DNA of 64,000 nt from Pseudaeromonas sharmana (GCF_042649925.1 NZ_JBHSAF010000015.1:372001-436000), one strand, 5' to 3'; positions 1 to 9,639 are shown, counted from the first letter of the stretch. Notes: a model not told the origin generated them from the sequence alone. Numbers and translations: made by a program.

Positions 1-179
1 TTATTCACAGCACTCTCTCCACAGTTGTGGCGGAAGAATACTCCGCAGTATAGGGGCGGACAAGGGGCAATCCTGCTGGCACATACCGGGTGATCCGAGG
101 ATAATGAAGCTTCGCTTTGCCTGTTCAGACACGAGTCTGCTTCTGGCCTGCCGAGAATGGCATCATTGCAGGAAGTCTC

Positions 180-1283
180 ATGTTTAATCTGTTTATCAGC
201 TGGTACCGCCGTCGTTTTTCCGATCCCGCTGCCGCTACGCTCTTTTTGATGCTGCTGGGTGGGTTCCTGACCATCTACTTTCTTGGCGATCTGATCGGCC
301 CGATTCTGGTGGCACTGGTACTGGCTTATCTGCTGGAGTGGCCGGTACAGCACCTTACTCGTCTGGGGTGTTCGCGTACCACAGCATGTGTTTTGACGTT
401 GCTGTTCTTTCTGGGCGTCATGCTGTTGTTGATGACCGGCTTGCTGCCGAGCATTGTGCGTCAGGGAATTAATCTGGCACGAGAGGCGCCAGTGATGCTG
501 GCCAAGCTGAAGATTTACCTGCTCCGGCTGCCCGAGTCTTATCCTGATTTGATGGATGTTTCCCTGGCTGAAACCTTGCTCAATACGGCCCAGGCGCGTC
601 TGCTGTCCATTGGTGAGCTGATTGTTTCTGCCTCATTTTCATCCTTGGTGAATCTGGTGCTGGTGCTGGTTTATCTGATACTGGTGCCGTTGATGACGTT
701 CTTCATGCTCAAAGATAAGGCAGTCCTGCTGAAGGCGACCAACCGTTTCCTGCCGAGCAATCGAGACCTGGCGCGTCAGGTATGGGTCGAGATGAATGAG
801 CAGATCGTCAATTACATCCGCGGTAAGGTGATCCATATTCTGGTCGTCAGCCTGGCCAACTACCTGATGTTCTATGTGATGGGGATCAACTATGCCCTGT
901 TATTGGGGGTCGGGGTGGGTCTGTCGGTCTTGATCCCCTATGTTGGCGCTGTGATGATCACGGCACCCGTGATCATAGTGGCGTTGTTTCAATGGGGCAT
1001 GTCACCGGAGTTTGCTTACCTGCTGATAGCCTATCTGGTTGTGCAGGCTCTGGATGCGAACTTGCTGGTGCCGTTACTGTTTTCCGAAGCGATGAATTTG
1101 CATCCGATCGCCATCATCATTGCTGTGTTGATCTTTGGTGGGCTATGGGGTTTTTGGGGCGTCTTCTTTGCCATTCCTTTGGCGACCCTGGTCAAGGCGG
1201 TGGTGAATGTCTGGCCAAATAGCAGTCGTGTGCCGACCAGAGCGACCATCACAAATCCAAATTCGTCGACGCAAGCTGATTAG
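180..1283 (+). CDS. perM: AI-2E family transporter, PerM-like permease
   Basis: A 367-residue polytopic inner-membrane protein of the AI-2E exporter/PerM family. Hydrophobic stretches run near the N-terminus (about residues 19-60) and through the C-terminal half, with the family's amphipathic middle region and the VGLSVLIPYVGA stretch around residue 260. The open frame extends upstream to about position 117. I chose the ATG at 180 because an AGGAAG ribosome site lies just before it and the extra N-terminal residues do not look like family sequence. Family members are proposed to move small molecules or ions; the substrate of PerM is not settled. It stands alone here, convergent with the cnoX gene, with a shared hairpin between them. 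Confidence 0.85.
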   Translation: MFNLFISWYRRRFSDPAAATLFLMLLGGFLTIYFLGDLIGPILVALVLAYLLEWPVQHLTRLGCSRTTACVLTLLFFLGVMLLLMTGLLPSIVRQGINLAREAPVMLAKLKIYLLRLPESYPDLMDVSLAETLLNTAQARLLSIGELIVSASFSSLVNLVLVLVYLILVPLMTFFMLKDKAVLLKATNRFLPSNRDLARQVWVEMNEQIVNYIRGKVIHILVVSLANYLMFYVMGINYALLLGVGVGLSVLIPYVGAVMITAPVIIVALFQWGMSPEFAYLLIAYLVVQALDANLLVPLLFSEAMNLHPIAIIIAVLIFGGLWGFWGVFFAIPLATLVKAVVNVWPNSSRVPTRATITNPNSSTQAD

Positions 1284-1313
1284 TGACCTGGTAACCAGGC
1301 GAACTAAATGCAT

Positions 1314-1335
1314 AACGCCGGCAAAGGCCGGCGTT
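1314..1335. terminator. Hairpin between convergent perM and cnoX
   Basis: A perfect 9-bp inverted repeat (AACGCCGGC / GCCGGCGTT) with a 4-nt AAAG loop lies between the two convergent genes. The run of T after it is short and interrupted, so it is a weak intrinsic terminator that could serve either strand. Confidence 0.5.
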
Positions 1336-1355
1336 GTTATACGTGCTTGGCGCAC

Positions 1356-2198
1356 TCAATACATCAGCGTATACAGCTCGCGTCGGAAACGGCTGGCAAC
1401 AGGGTCTCCTGCCATGGTGGCGAGGATATCCAGGTAGATTTTTTTGGCGTCACCAAAGTTCAAATCCTGTTTCAATACCGGCAACAGCAGCTCGAGTGCA
1501 GCCTGCTTCTTTCCCGCCTGACTGTATTGAATCGCCAGTTCCTGCCGCAATAGCCCATTATCCGGCTGCTGCTGCAACTGTTGCTCCAGCGCCACCACCT
1601 CTGGGCTTTGCGCGGCTTGTTCTGCCAGTTGCAGACTGGCTAGCAGACGTTGGTAGTCGCCATCTTGATCTACCATCAAGATGCCGTCCAGTATCTGTTT
1701 GGCTTCCGACAGGCGATTGAGCTGAATGCAGACATCGGCATACAGCTTATTGATACCAGCATGCTGAGGCTGTAACGCGCGGGCTTTTTGCAACAAAGCC
1801 AGGGCGCTATCCAGATCCTGAGCGGCCAAGGCCTGTTGTGCCTGGTTAAATAGCAGTTCTTCTTCTTTAGGCAGGTAGGGTGCTAGCCAGGTGCTCAAGG
1901 TAGCAAACTGTTCCGGTCCCATCAGGGCATCAACCGGACGACCCTGTTGAAATAGCACCAATGCTGGCAGGGCTTGCAATCCCAGTTGCATGGCCAACCC
2001 TTGCATCTGAGGATCCGCCATATCGGCGAGTAACAGATTAAGTTGCGGGTTATCGGCACCAATCAATGACTCGACCTGAGATCCCACCCCTTGGCATTCA
2101 GGCAGGGCATCAGCATAAAAATAGACAGCTACTGTTCGCAGTTGTGATGCTTCGAGTAGCTCGCTGCGAAGATTTTCCGGTGTCAGTTTAATGATCAT
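1356..2198 (-). CDS. cnoX: Chaperedoxin CnoX (YbbN): thioredoxin-fold plus TPR protein
   Basis: A 280-residue protein with an N-terminal thioredoxin-like domain (about residues 1-110) and a C-terminal TPR region, ending in the family's R-R-x-L-Y-x-L-x-Y tail. The thioredoxin active site is degenerate: PEC-Q is present where thioredoxin has CxxC, so only one cysteine remains, as in E. coli CnoX. CnoX protects client proteins from oxidative aggregation and hands them to GroEL and DnaK (family knowledge). It follows yejM on the same strand after about 70 bp and could share its transcript. Length matches the family (about 284). Confidence 0.9.
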   Translation of the reverse strand: MIIKLTPENLRSELLEASQLRTVAVYFYADALPECQGVGSQVESLIGADNPQLNLLLADMADPQMQGLAMQLGLQALPALVLFQQGRPVDALMGPEQFATLSTWLAPYLPKEEELLFNQAQQALAAQDLDSALALLQKARALQPQHAGINKLYADVCIQLNRLSEAKQILDGILMVDQDGDYQRLLASLQLAEQAAQSPEVVALEQQLQQQPDNGLLRQELAIQYSQAGKKQAALELLLPVLKQDLNFGDAKKIYLDILATMAGDPVASRFRRELYTLMY

Positions 2199-2267
2199 GC
2201 GTTATTTCCAACAGTAAGCGTAATGTCGAAATGGGGGCGCCGCAGCCTGATTTCAAGAGCGGGATAC

Positions 2268-4163
2268 TCAGCGATGACGTTCACCTTCGCTCACAGCCAT
2301 ACCGCGGAAACGGGCCAAGTCGCGCATGACTTTGAGCAGTACTGGCATGTCAGGCCGACTGTCGTCCTGAAGCTGATAGTGGGCGCGATCCCTGACTTCG
2401 AAGCGACCTTGTCGGTCAAACAAGGTGACTGTTTCCGGCGCGACAATGACAAAGCGATTGCCGTTTCCGGCCAGCAACCAGTTCCGTGGTGTGACTTGGT
2501 AGAGTGATTGGCCGGTACTGTAATCGGCCACGGGATTCGTTACCCCGAGCAGCTCCTGCAGCAGCGTCGGCGCCAAGTCGACGTGTGAGCTCATGGATGA
2601 CACTGTCGCGGCAGCGCGCCCTGGCCAGCGAATGATCATCGGAACTTCAAGCTGGCTGTTGGTATAGTTTATCCCTGCACCCCAGTTACCGTCATTCTGA
2701 TCACTGAGACTGAATCCGTGATCCGAGGTGATCACTATGATGGTTTTCTCCATCAGCTTCATGCTGGCGAGGTGGTCGAACAACTCGCCAAGGTGTTTAT
2801 CAGTCAAGAATGCCGCGTTCTTGTAGCGATTGACTACCAGGTTGCGCTGGCTGTTGTCCGGCATGTTGAACGGATCGATCTGTTGCAATTCAGGTTGGAA
2901 GGGGCCCTGTTCTTCGTCGCTGTCGCTCCATAGATTACCCGGAGTTTCAAGTTGCAGGTAGGCAAACCAAGGACGGCTATCTTCAGTCTGCGGGATCCAG
3001 GTCAGCAACCGTTTGATGCTCATTTGACCATCATTGTCTTTTTTCTGATTTTGCAACTGACGCACACCGCTAAAGATACCGTTGCGATAGAGCGATTGGC
3101 GCATGGACTGACTTGAGAAAGCACGAATCAGGTAATCCTGGCGCTGAAGTTCATCAAGCAACAAGGGCGAGCGGTGATCTGCCAGCATCTCCTCCATATA
3201 AGAAGCGGGGAGACCATAAAACAGGCTAAAAAGGCTGCTTTCGCGCTCGTTATCTGCAGATAGATGCTGTACGAAGTTCTGACTCTGACTGGCGAAGCGA
3301 GACAGGTTCGGCATGACCACATTGTTGACCATATCACTGCGAAGCCCGTGCAGCGTGATTAGCAGTAAATTGGGGTGGCTATCCTGTGGCGAGACTTGCA
3401 ATGAGGAGAGGGGATAGGCAATGCGTCTGTGGCCCTGGTGCTCAGGATTGGCTTTTTGCGCTTCAAACGCTTGCAGGTCCAGCCACCCATGACGAGCCAG
3501 GAAACTGCGTGCTGTCATCGGATAGGAAAGTGGAAAATTCGATTTTTGAGCGGTAATCGGCGAATAGAGGCTCGCATCAGCCCATATATGGATTAGATGG
3601 GTTGCCAAGAAGCAGCAGACAAACAAAATGGTCAGGCTGCGCCCTTGCCAGGGGCGTGCCCGTCGGAACTGGCGTTTCCAGGCAAGTGAAGAAAAAACGA
3701 TTTCCAGCGCAATGATGAGCGGAATGGCGATGAACAAGAAATTCCAGTTGAGGCTGGATTTTGATTGCGAGTTCTCTACCAGTAGATTCCAGACATATGG
3801 GTTGAGGTGAAATTTTAATAATTGATACACCTGTGTATCAATAAGTAACAACACTTGGAGAACTGAAGCCACCAACACAGCGGCACCACGTAATATGCGG
3901 TGATTGGTGATCAAAAAAGTCAGAGGGAATATTGTCAGTAAAAACAAAATGAAGCCAATATACCCAAAATGGCCGATCCAGCTAACGAGCAGATACAATT
4001 GGCTCAGCCCGGTATCAGGTAACGGCATCGCGAAGATATAGCGTAACGCAATCAGCATGCCTAGCAGTATGTTGCCAAGCAGAAACCAGTGCCCCCAAGT
4101 GATATGGCGAGACACTTGTTCGCGATACAAAGTAGAGTTGTACGGGCTGAAAAGCGCATTCAT
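2268..4163 (-). CDS. lapC: Inner-membrane sulfatase-like protein LapC/YejM (PbgA)
   Basis: A 631-residue protein. The first 200 residues carry five hydrophobic segments, including the conserved WGHWF near residue 25 and LLIDTQVY near residue 110. A periplasmic alkaline-phosphatase/sulfatase-type domain starts near residue 265. In E. coli YejM regulates lipopolysaccharide synthesis by controlling LapB/FtsH turnover of LpxC, and it has been reported to bind lipid A and cardiolipin. The sulfatase fold is thought to be catalytically degenerate in the family. It lies 14 bp downstream of yejL on the same strand, the usual pairing. Confidence 0.92.
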   Translation of the reverse strand: MNALFSPYNSTLYREQVSRHITWGHWFLLGNILLGMLIALRYIFAMPLPDTGLSQLYLLVSWIGHFGYIGFILFLLTIFPLTFLITNHRILRGAAVLVASVLQVLLLIDTQVYQLLKFHLNPYVWNLLVENSQSKSSLNWNFLFIAIPLIIALEIVFSSLAWKRQFRRARPWQGRSLTILFVCCFLATHLIHIWADASLYSPITAQKSNFPLSYPMTARSFLARHGWLDLQAFEAQKANPEHQGHRRIAYPLSSLQVSPQDSHPNLLLITLHGLRSDMVNNVVMPNLSRFASQSQNFVQHLSADNERESSLFSLFYGLPASYMEEMLADHRSPLLLDELQRQDYLIRAFSSQSMRQSLYRNGIFSGVRQLQNQKKDNDGQMSIKRLLTWIPQTEDSRPWFAYLQLETPGNLWSDSDEEQGPFQPELQQIDPFNMPDNSQRNLVVNRYKNAAFLTDKHLGELFDHLASMKLMEKTIIVITSDHGFSLSDQNDGNWGAGINYTNSQLEVPMIIRWPGRAAATVSSMSSHVDLAPTLLQELLGVTNPVADYSTGQSLYQVTPRNWLLAGNGNRFVIVAPETVTLFDRQGRFEVRDRAHYQLQDDSRPDMPVLLKVMRDLARFRGMAVSEGERHR

Positions 4164-4177
4164 CTGGTGGGTACCGT

Positions 4178-4402
4178 TCAGTGAGTTTCTGGGCGAACAG
4201 ATTGTTGCAAGGCTGTGGCGAAGGAGGCGGCGATTTGACTGCGCTGGGCCGGCGGCAGACGATCATTAAGAAGGTGCGTGGCGAGATTACCGATGGCGAG
4301 CAGTGACAGTTCGAGACTGGCATCACGTTTTTCGAGGACTAACAGAAGCTCATTAACCAGAGATTCGACTTGTTCATTGGTGAATTTTGAGAGAATTGGC
4401 AT
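4178..4402 (-). CDS. yejL: YejL, DUF1414 small protein
   Basis: A 74-residue protein beginning MPILSKFTNEQVE, matching the short conserved YejL family (DUF1414), whose function is unknown. The frame is open further upstream, but the ATG at 4402 has an AGGA ribosome site and gives the family's usual length of about 75. It is the first gene of the leftward yejL-yejM(-cnoX) group and is divergent from yejK. Confidence 0.9.
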   Translation of the reverse strand: MPILSKFTNEQVESLVNELLLVLEKRDASLELSLLAIGNLATHLLNDRLPPAQRSQIAASFATALQQSVRPETH

Positions 4403-4471
4403 GCTGTCGATCCTATGAATGACGAAAAACCGGTATGATACTGCACATTGTACCGTAACACTATGACGGCC

Positions 4472-5488
4472 ATGAGCGTAGAAAACGTATCGATTATCTT
4501 GCATGAGTTGCAGTATCAGACTGATTCAGGCATGCACGCTGTCCTGAGTCCTTCACTCCTTCCAGTTAATGCCTCGGTGCTGGATTTAGCGAGTTCCCTG
4601 CATCAGATTTTTCAGGCAAAAACGAATAAGGCCTACGCCCTTTTTCATAATGAAGAAGGTGAACCGACGGCGGATGGTTTTCCTGATATATTCAAAAAAT
4701 ATTTAAATCAAAGTGAAAGCTTAATTTCGCTCTCTGCCGGCGCATCAGCAAGATTAATTGAAAGTCTCAATAAATATGGATTGCAGTGTGAAGGCTATTT
4801 GTATTTTTTGACGTATAGCTTCCTCGGCGCAGATTATTTAATGATTGGCGTGTTTGAAACCGAAGAAACAGTGTTGGTTGGCGATGCGTTGGATATTAAG
4901 AAAGTTAAGCATATCGATTTAACCAAAATGGGGTTGGCCGCCAGGATTGATATTACCGAATTTACACGGATTGCAGAATCAAGGAAATATATATCCTTTA
5001 TTAAAGGACGTGCAGGTCGAAAAGTTGCAGACTTTTTCCTTGAATTTTTATCGGCTGTTGAGGGAATTGACTTGCGTCTGCAGAATCAGACCCTGGTCCG
5101 TGCGATAGATTCCTATGCTGAGGAACAGCATATTGATATGCCGCAAATGCAGGAAGCCAGACAGGCTGTCATGCAATATTGCAAAGAGCAAATCAAAACG
5201 GGTGAAGAACTCGAAACCCGACGGATCGCCGAGTTGATCCCTGCGGCCGAGGAGACTGATTTTTACACGTTTCTTAGTCAGGAAGTGGGGTTGCCGGAGA
5301 GTTTTCCACCGAGCGCCTCAACACTTCGGACTATGACGAAGTTTGTTGGCAGTGGTGGAGGCCTAACTATCAGCTTCGATGAAAAGCTGCTGGGGGAACG
5401 TATCCGTTATGACAGTCAGCGCGATGAACTGACAATTGTTGGCTTGCCACCCAACCTAAAAGATCAGTTATTAAGACGTCAGCACTGA
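4472..5488 (+). CDS. yejK: Nucleoid-associated protein YejK (NdpA)
   Basis: A 338-residue member of the YejK/NdpA (37-kDa nucleoid-associated protein) family. Diagnostic segments are KGRAGRKVADFF in the middle and FVGSGGGLTISFDEKLLGER near the C-terminus. It is a DNA-associated protein of unknown precise role. The start at 4472 (MSVENVS) fits the family; an ATG three codons upstream (4463) is also possible, and neither has a clear Shine-Dalgarno. The gene is notably more AT-rich than its neighbours in its first half. It is divergent from yejL, with only about 70 bp between the starts. Confidence 0.9.
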   Translation: MSVENVSIILHELQYQTDSGMHAVLSPSLLPVNASVLDLASSLHQIFQAKTNKAYALFHNEEGEPTADGFPDIFKKYLNQSESLISLSAGASARLIESLNKYGLQCEGYLYFLTYSFLGADYLMIGVFETEETVLVGDALDIKKVKHIDLTKMGLAARIDITEFTRIAESRKYISFIKGRAGRKVADFFLEFLSAVEGIDLRLQNQTLVRAIDSYAEEQHIDMPQMQEARQAVMQYCKEQIKTGEELETRRIAELIPAAEETDFYTFLSQEVGLPESFPPSASTLRTMTKFVGSGGGLTISFDEKLLGERIRYDSQRDELTIVGLPPNLKDQLLRRQH

Positions 5489-5818
5489 GTGTGTAAACGC
5501 TTTGATTTTATCTAACGGGGGATTTTATCCCTCGTTTGCTATCTGCAACAAACCGCCACGACATGAGCCTGATAAGCTTTTCGTGATGAATTATTGAACC
5601 ATCAACATATTCACCGCTTGTTTTCCTGATAATAACCACATTGAAACCGCTACCAGAAAATGGTTTCAGTTTCATCTTACTTTCGAACAGTTCCCTCTTT
5701 TCCAAAAATGGGAGATCCGTCATAGGAGCAGAAATGGCCTTGCCTTAATATGCTCACCGCACACAGGCTTATAACAGCGTGTTCAGCGTGGGACTAACAA
5801 CTAAGTAAGGAACGGCTA
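5489..5818. other. Gene-free stretch between yejK and malE
   Basis: 330 bp with no supported gene. It begins with an imperfect hairpin just after yejK (5515-5535, 9 pairs including one G-U, loop TTT, then TTTG) that may end yejK transcription. Near the malE end a TATAAC hexamer at 5770-5775 is a possible -10 element about 45 bp before the malE start, with no recognisable -35, as expected for an activator-dependent promoter. I searched for MalT-type boxes and saw none that were convincing. An opposite-strand 71-codon ORF here has no ribosome site and is not called. Confidence 0.5.
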
Positions 5819-7000
5819 ATGAAAAAGAAAATTCTCGCGTCTTTTATCGGGCTGGCAACTCTGGGTATGGCCACTGCGGCCACCGCTGCGATTGAAGAAG
5901 GTCAACTGACCATCTGGATCAACGGCGACAAGGGTTACAACGGTCTGGCTGAAGTCGGTAAGAAGTTTGAAGCGGCAACCGGTGTTAAAGTAACCGTTGC
6001 TCACCCGGATCAGGTCGAAGTTAAGTTCCAGCAAACCGCTGCTACTGGCAACGGCCCGGACATCTTCATGTGGGCTCACGACCGTTTCGGCGAATGGGCT
6101 AAGTCAGGTCTGATCGTTCCGGTTACTCCGAATGCAGCTACCAAGGCCAAGTTCGAAGATTTCGCTTGGGACGCCATGCAAGTTGACGGCAAGTTCGTCG
6201 GCTACCCGATCGCTGTTGAAGCGGTTGGCCTGATCTGTAACAAGAAGATCGTCGCAGAAGCACCGAAGACCTTCGAAGAAATGATTCAGCTGGACGACAA
6301 GCTGAAGGCTGAAGGCAAGCGTGCCATCATGTGGTCCTACACCACTCCGTATTTCAGCTACCCGATCGTTGCTGCCAACGGCGGTTATGCATTCAAGAAG
6401 ACTGCAACTGGCTATGACGTCAAGGACACCGGTGTGAACAACGCGGGTGCCAAGGCTGGCGTCAAGTTCCTGGTTGACCTGGTCAAGGGTGGTCACATGG
6501 AGAAGGGCGTCGACTACGGCGTCATGGAAGCCAAGTTCTCCAAGGGTGAAGTGGCCTGTATCATCAACGGCCCATGGTCATGGTCCAACTATGACACCGC
6601 TAAGATCGATTACAGCGTAAATCCGCTGCCGACTCTGAACGGCAAGCCGGCCAAGGCGTTTGTAGGTGTGTTGGGTGCGACCATCAACGCAGCTAGCCCG
6701 AACAAGGACCTGGCAATCGAGTTCCTCGAAAACTACCTGCTGACCGATGCTGGTCTGAAGGCTGTTAATGATGACAAGGCTCTGGGCGCGGTTGCTCTGA
6801 AGTCTTTCCAAGCCACCCTGTCCAAGGATCCGCGCATCCAGTCCACCATGGCTAACGCCCAAAATGGTGAGCCGATGCCGAGCGTACCGGAAATGGTTCG
6901 CTTCTGGTCCTCTTTCGAAACTGCTCTGAAGAATGCAACCACGGGCCGTCAATCTCTTGACGAAGCTCTGGATACTGCAGCACGTCGTATCGTGCAATAA
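5819..7000 (+). CDS. malE: Periplasmic maltose/maltodextrin-binding protein
   Basis: A 393-residue solute-binding protein. The Sec signal peptide is clear: lysine-rich start, hydrophobic core, and a likely cleavage after residue 24 (ATAA). The mature N-terminus IEEGQLTIWINGDKGYNGL is characteristic of MalE. It captures maltose and maltodextrins in the periplasm and delivers them to MalFGK2. A GGAAC ribosome site lies 5-9 bases before the ATG. Codon use is strongly biased (CTG, AAG, CCG), suggesting high expression. It is first in the malE-malF-malG-malK series and is followed by a stable hairpin that probably lets MalE be made in excess. Confidence 0.95.
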   Translation: MKKKILASFIGLATLGMATAATAAIEEGQLTIWINGDKGYNGLAEVGKKFEAATGVKVTVAHPDQVEVKFQQTAATGNGPDIFMWAHDRFGEWAKSGLIVPVTPNAATKAKFEDFAWDAMQVDGKFVGYPIAVEAVGLICNKKIVAEAPKTFEEMIQLDDKLKAEGKRAIMWSYTTPYFSYPIVAANGGYAFKKTATGYDVKDTGVNNAGAKAGVKFLVDLVKGGHMEKGVDYGVMEAKFSKGEVACIINGPWSWSNYDTAKIDYSVNPLPTLNGKPAKAFVGVLGATINAASPNKDLAIEFLENYLLTDAGLKAVNDDKALGAVALKSFQATLSKDPRIQSTMANAQNGEPMPSVPEMVRFWSSFETALKNATTGRQSLDEALDTAARRIVQ

Positions 7001-7007
7001 ATGATTG

Positions 7008-7041
7008 GGAGGCCCCGCAAGGGGCCTCCACTATATTTTTT
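7008..7041 (+). terminator. Attenuating hairpin between malE and malF
   Basis: A perfect 9-bp stem (GGAGGCCCC / GGGGCCTCC) closed by a GCAA tetraloop lies 8 bases after the malE stop. It is followed a few bases later by a run of seven T. This is a partial terminator or 3' stabilising hairpin, consistent with the binding protein being needed in excess over the permease. Confidence 0.75.
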
Positions 7042-7064
7042 TGGCGTTATGAAGGTTTTTGGGC

Positions 7065-8702
7065 ATGGAACAAATCCAGTCTGTTGATACTACTGTAGCT
7101 ACCGGATCCAAAACCGCCTGGTTCAAATGGTTGATGGCGGGGCTGGTAGTTCTGCTGAACGGTTACGCTGTCGTCATGATGTATGCCGGTGGTGAAATCG
7201 CATTCGCACTGTTGGACCTGGTGCTCGTTGCATCCGGTGTTTATGTTTTCCTGAACAAAAAGACCTATGCTCACCGCTACATCTTCCCGGGTGTGGCTGG
7301 CATGGTGGCTTTTATCATTTTCCCGCTGGCCTATACGATCAGCATCGCCTTTACCAACTACTCAGGTGCTAACTTGCTCTCTCTTGAGCATGCGATGGCG
7401 TATCACCTGAAGAAGACGTACAAGGTGAAAGGCGGCGAGTTCGATTTCTCGTTGTTAGATCGTGGTGAACACCGCTATCAGCTGTTGCTGACGCAAGAGG
7501 GTGTTTCCTATATCAGCAACCCGATGCAACTGTGGACCAATAACGAGCTTAAAAGTGGCACGTCCAAGCTGGCTGGCCAGCTGGATGTAAAACTGGTGCC
7601 GTTTGAAGGTGCCGCTCCTGCACCGGAGGCTGCGGTTCGCGACATCATTGCGCGCAAGTCACATCTGTCACAGATGTCACTCGTTCTGCCGGATGGTACT
7701 CAACTGAGCATGACCAGTCTTCGCAAATTTGCAGCGCAAAAGCCGCTGTTTGCTCATTTGCGTGATGGGTTCAATCTCAAGTCCGGTATTCACCTGAGCG
7801 ATGCTCACATTCTGCGTAATAACGAAACTGGCCAAATCATGTTGCCAAACATGGAAACTGGCTACTACCAGTATGTGAACGACGAGGGTGTGTTTGTCGG
7901 TGATGGCCTGGCGCCGGGTTTTGTTGTCAACGTTGGGTGGAAGAATTTCCTCCGCGTATTGACTGATCCGGGCATCCAGGGACCTTTCCTGCAAATCTTT
8001 GTCTGGACAGTGATTTTTGCAGCATGTTCAGTGGGCTTCACTCTGGCGATTGGTATGGTTCTGGCATGCCTTGCTCAGTGGGAAGAACTCAAGGGCCGTG
8101 GTTTCTACCGTGTCATGCTGATCCTGCCGTACGCAGTGCCTGCATTTATCTCAATTCTGGTGTTCAAGGGCTTGTTCAACCAGAGCTACGGTGAAATCAA
8201 CATGTTCCTGGCGCTGCTCGGATTTGATAAACCGGAATGGTATATGAATCCGACCTTGGCCAAGACAATGATTCTGATCGTCAATACCTGGCTGGGTTAT
8301 CCGTACATGATGATTCTGTGCATGGGCTTGCTGAAGTCTATTCCGGAAGATCTGTATGAAGCGTCGGCTATGGATGGTGCAGGTCCGATTCAGAACTTCT
8401 TCAAGATCACGGTTCCATTGCTGATGAAGCCGCTGACACCGTTGTTGATTGCATCGTTCGCGTTCAACTTCAACAACTTCGTTCTGATTCAACTGTTGAC
8501 CAATGGTTCACCGGATATTATCGGCGCAACCACACCGGCTGGTACGACTGACTTGTTGGTTAGCTATACCTTCCGTATCGCCTTCCAGGGCGGTGGCGGT
8601 CAGGATTATGGTCTGGCAGGCGCAATTGCGACTGTGATCTTCCTGATTGTTGGTGCCTTGGCTCTGCTGAACATGAAGCTGTCCAAAGTAGAGAATATTT
8701 GA
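7065..8702 (+). CDS. malF: Maltose transport permease MalF
   Basis: A 545-residue inner-membrane subunit of the maltose importer. Three hydrophobic segments near the N-terminus precede a long periplasmic loop (roughly residues 110-280), the MalF P2 domain that docks MalE. The permease core follows, with the EAA loop (YEASAMDGAGPIQNFFKI) that couples to MalK. An in-frame TTG lies 6 bases upstream, but GAAGG is spaced 9 bases from the ATG at 7065, so I chose the ATG. It is somewhat longer than E. coli MalF (514). Confidence 0.93.
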   Translation: MEQIQSVDTTVATGSKTAWFKWLMAGLVVLLNGYAVVMMYAGGEIAFALLDLVLVASGVYVFLNKKTYAHRYIFPGVAGMVAFIIFPLAYTISIAFTNYSGANLLSLEHAMAYHLKKTYKVKGGEFDFSLLDRGEHRYQLLLTQEGVSYISNPMQLWTNNELKSGTSKLAGQLDVKLVPFEGAAPAPEAAVRDIIARKSHLSQMSLVLPDGTQLSMTSLRKFAAQKPLFAHLRDGFNLKSGIHLSDAHILRNNETGQIMLPNMETGYYQYVNDEGVFVGDGLAPGFVVNVGWKNFLRVLTDPGIQGPFLQIFVWTVIFAACSVGFTLAIGMVLACLAQWEELKGRGFYRVMLILPYAVPAFISILVFKGLFNQSYGEINMFLALLGFDKPEWYMNPTLAKTMILIVNTWLGYPYMMILCMGLLKSIPEDLYEASAMDGAGPIQNFFKITVPLLMKPLTPLLIASFAFNFNNFVLIQLLTNGSPDIIGATTPAGTTDLLVSYTFRIAFQGGGGQDYGLAGAIATVIFLIVGALALLNMKLSKVENI

Positions 8703-8712
8703 GGAATCCGAC

Positions 8713-9603
8713 ATGGCGATTGTTCAACCTAAATCAATTAAATATCGGCTGTTTGGTACCCACATCCTGATGTGGGCCTTCATAGCCATGATCGCTTTCC
8801 CTCTGGTGATGGTTATCGCGATCTCTTTCCGGGCAGGTAATTTCTCTGTCGGTGAGATTATTCCGACCAACCCCACCTTGGATCACTGGAAGCTGGCGCT
8901 GGGTTTCCCGGTCACTGATGTTAGCGGTAAGCTGATTCAGCCTCCGTTCCCGGTGACGACTTGGTTGTGGAACTCTATCAAGGTAGCCGGGATTTCATCT
9001 CTGCTTATCGTGGTATTGTCGACCACTTCGGCCTATGCGTTTGCGCGTCTGCGCTTCCGTGGCAAGGACACCATCCTGAAGGGCATGCTGATTTTCCAGA
9101 TGTTCCCGGCAGTGTTGGCTCTGGTCGCGATTTACGCCTTGTTTGACAAGATTGGCGACTACATTCCGTGGTTGGGCCTGAATACTCATGGTGGTCTGAT
9201 TCTGGGCTACATGGGGGGGATTGCCCTGCACGTCTGGACGATCAAAGGCTACTTTGAAACTATCGATCCATCGCTCGAAGAAGCGGCAGCGATCGATGGT
9301 GCCACGCCTTGGCAGGCATTCCGTCTGATTCTGCTGCCGTTGTCGGTGCCGATTCTCGCGGTTGTCTTCATTCTGTCGTTCATCAGTGCGATCACTGAAG
9401 TACCGATGGCATCTATCTTGTTGTCCGATGTCGACAACCTGACGCTGGCCGTTGGTGCTCAACAGTACCTGTATCCGCAGAATTATCTGTGGGGTGACTT
9501 TGCTGCTGCGGCTGTAATGTCCGGTCTGCCTATCACTATCGTGTTCCTGCTGGCTCAACGCTGGTTGGTCGGCGGCCTGACCGCTGGCGGTGTGAAGGGT
9601 TAA
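8713..9603 (+). CDS. malG: Maltose transport permease MalG
   Basis: A 296-residue second permease subunit with six predicted membrane segments and the EAA motif (LEEAAAIDGATPWQAF) near residue 195. It pairs with MalF to form the transport channel and ends in a short glycine-rich tail (GGLTAGGVKG). The gene starts 10 bp after malF, so the two are probably co-translated. Length equals E. coli MalG. Confidence 0.94.
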   Translation: MAIVQPKSIKYRLFGTHILMWAFIAMIAFPLVMVIAISFRAGNFSVGEIIPTNPTLDHWKLALGFPVTDVSGKLIQPPFPVTTWLWNSIKVAGISSLLIVVLSTTSAYAFARLRFRGKDTILKGMLIFQMFPAVLALVAIYALFDKIGDYIPWLGLNTHGGLILGYMGGIALHVWTIKGYFETIDPSLEEAAAIDGATPWQAFRLILLPLSVPILAVVFILSFISAITEVPMASILLSDVDNLTLAVGAQQYLYPQNYLWGDFAAAAVMSGLPITIVFLLAQRWLVGGLTAGGVKG

Positions 9604-9615
9604 AAAAATAGTACT

Positions 9616-9639
9616 GAGGGGAGCCTGTTCACTCCCCTC
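9616..9639 (+). terminator. Hairpin between malG and malK
   Basis: An 8-bp perfect inverted repeat (GAGGGGAG / CTCCCCTC) with an 8-nt loop lies in the 81-bp gap between malG and malK. The downstream T content is patchy (TGTTTGGTTTC), so it is probably a partial terminator or processing site rather than a full stop. Confidence 0.5.

Noticed and set aside
1..179. Possible gene end or perM leader at the window start
   Set aside because: Short open frames exist on both strands but none shows family sequence, and the window starts too close to judge.
5508..5723. 71-codon minus-strand ORF between yejK and malE
   Set aside because: No Shine-Dalgarno before its ATG, it ends inside the yejK hairpin, and it has no family resemblance.
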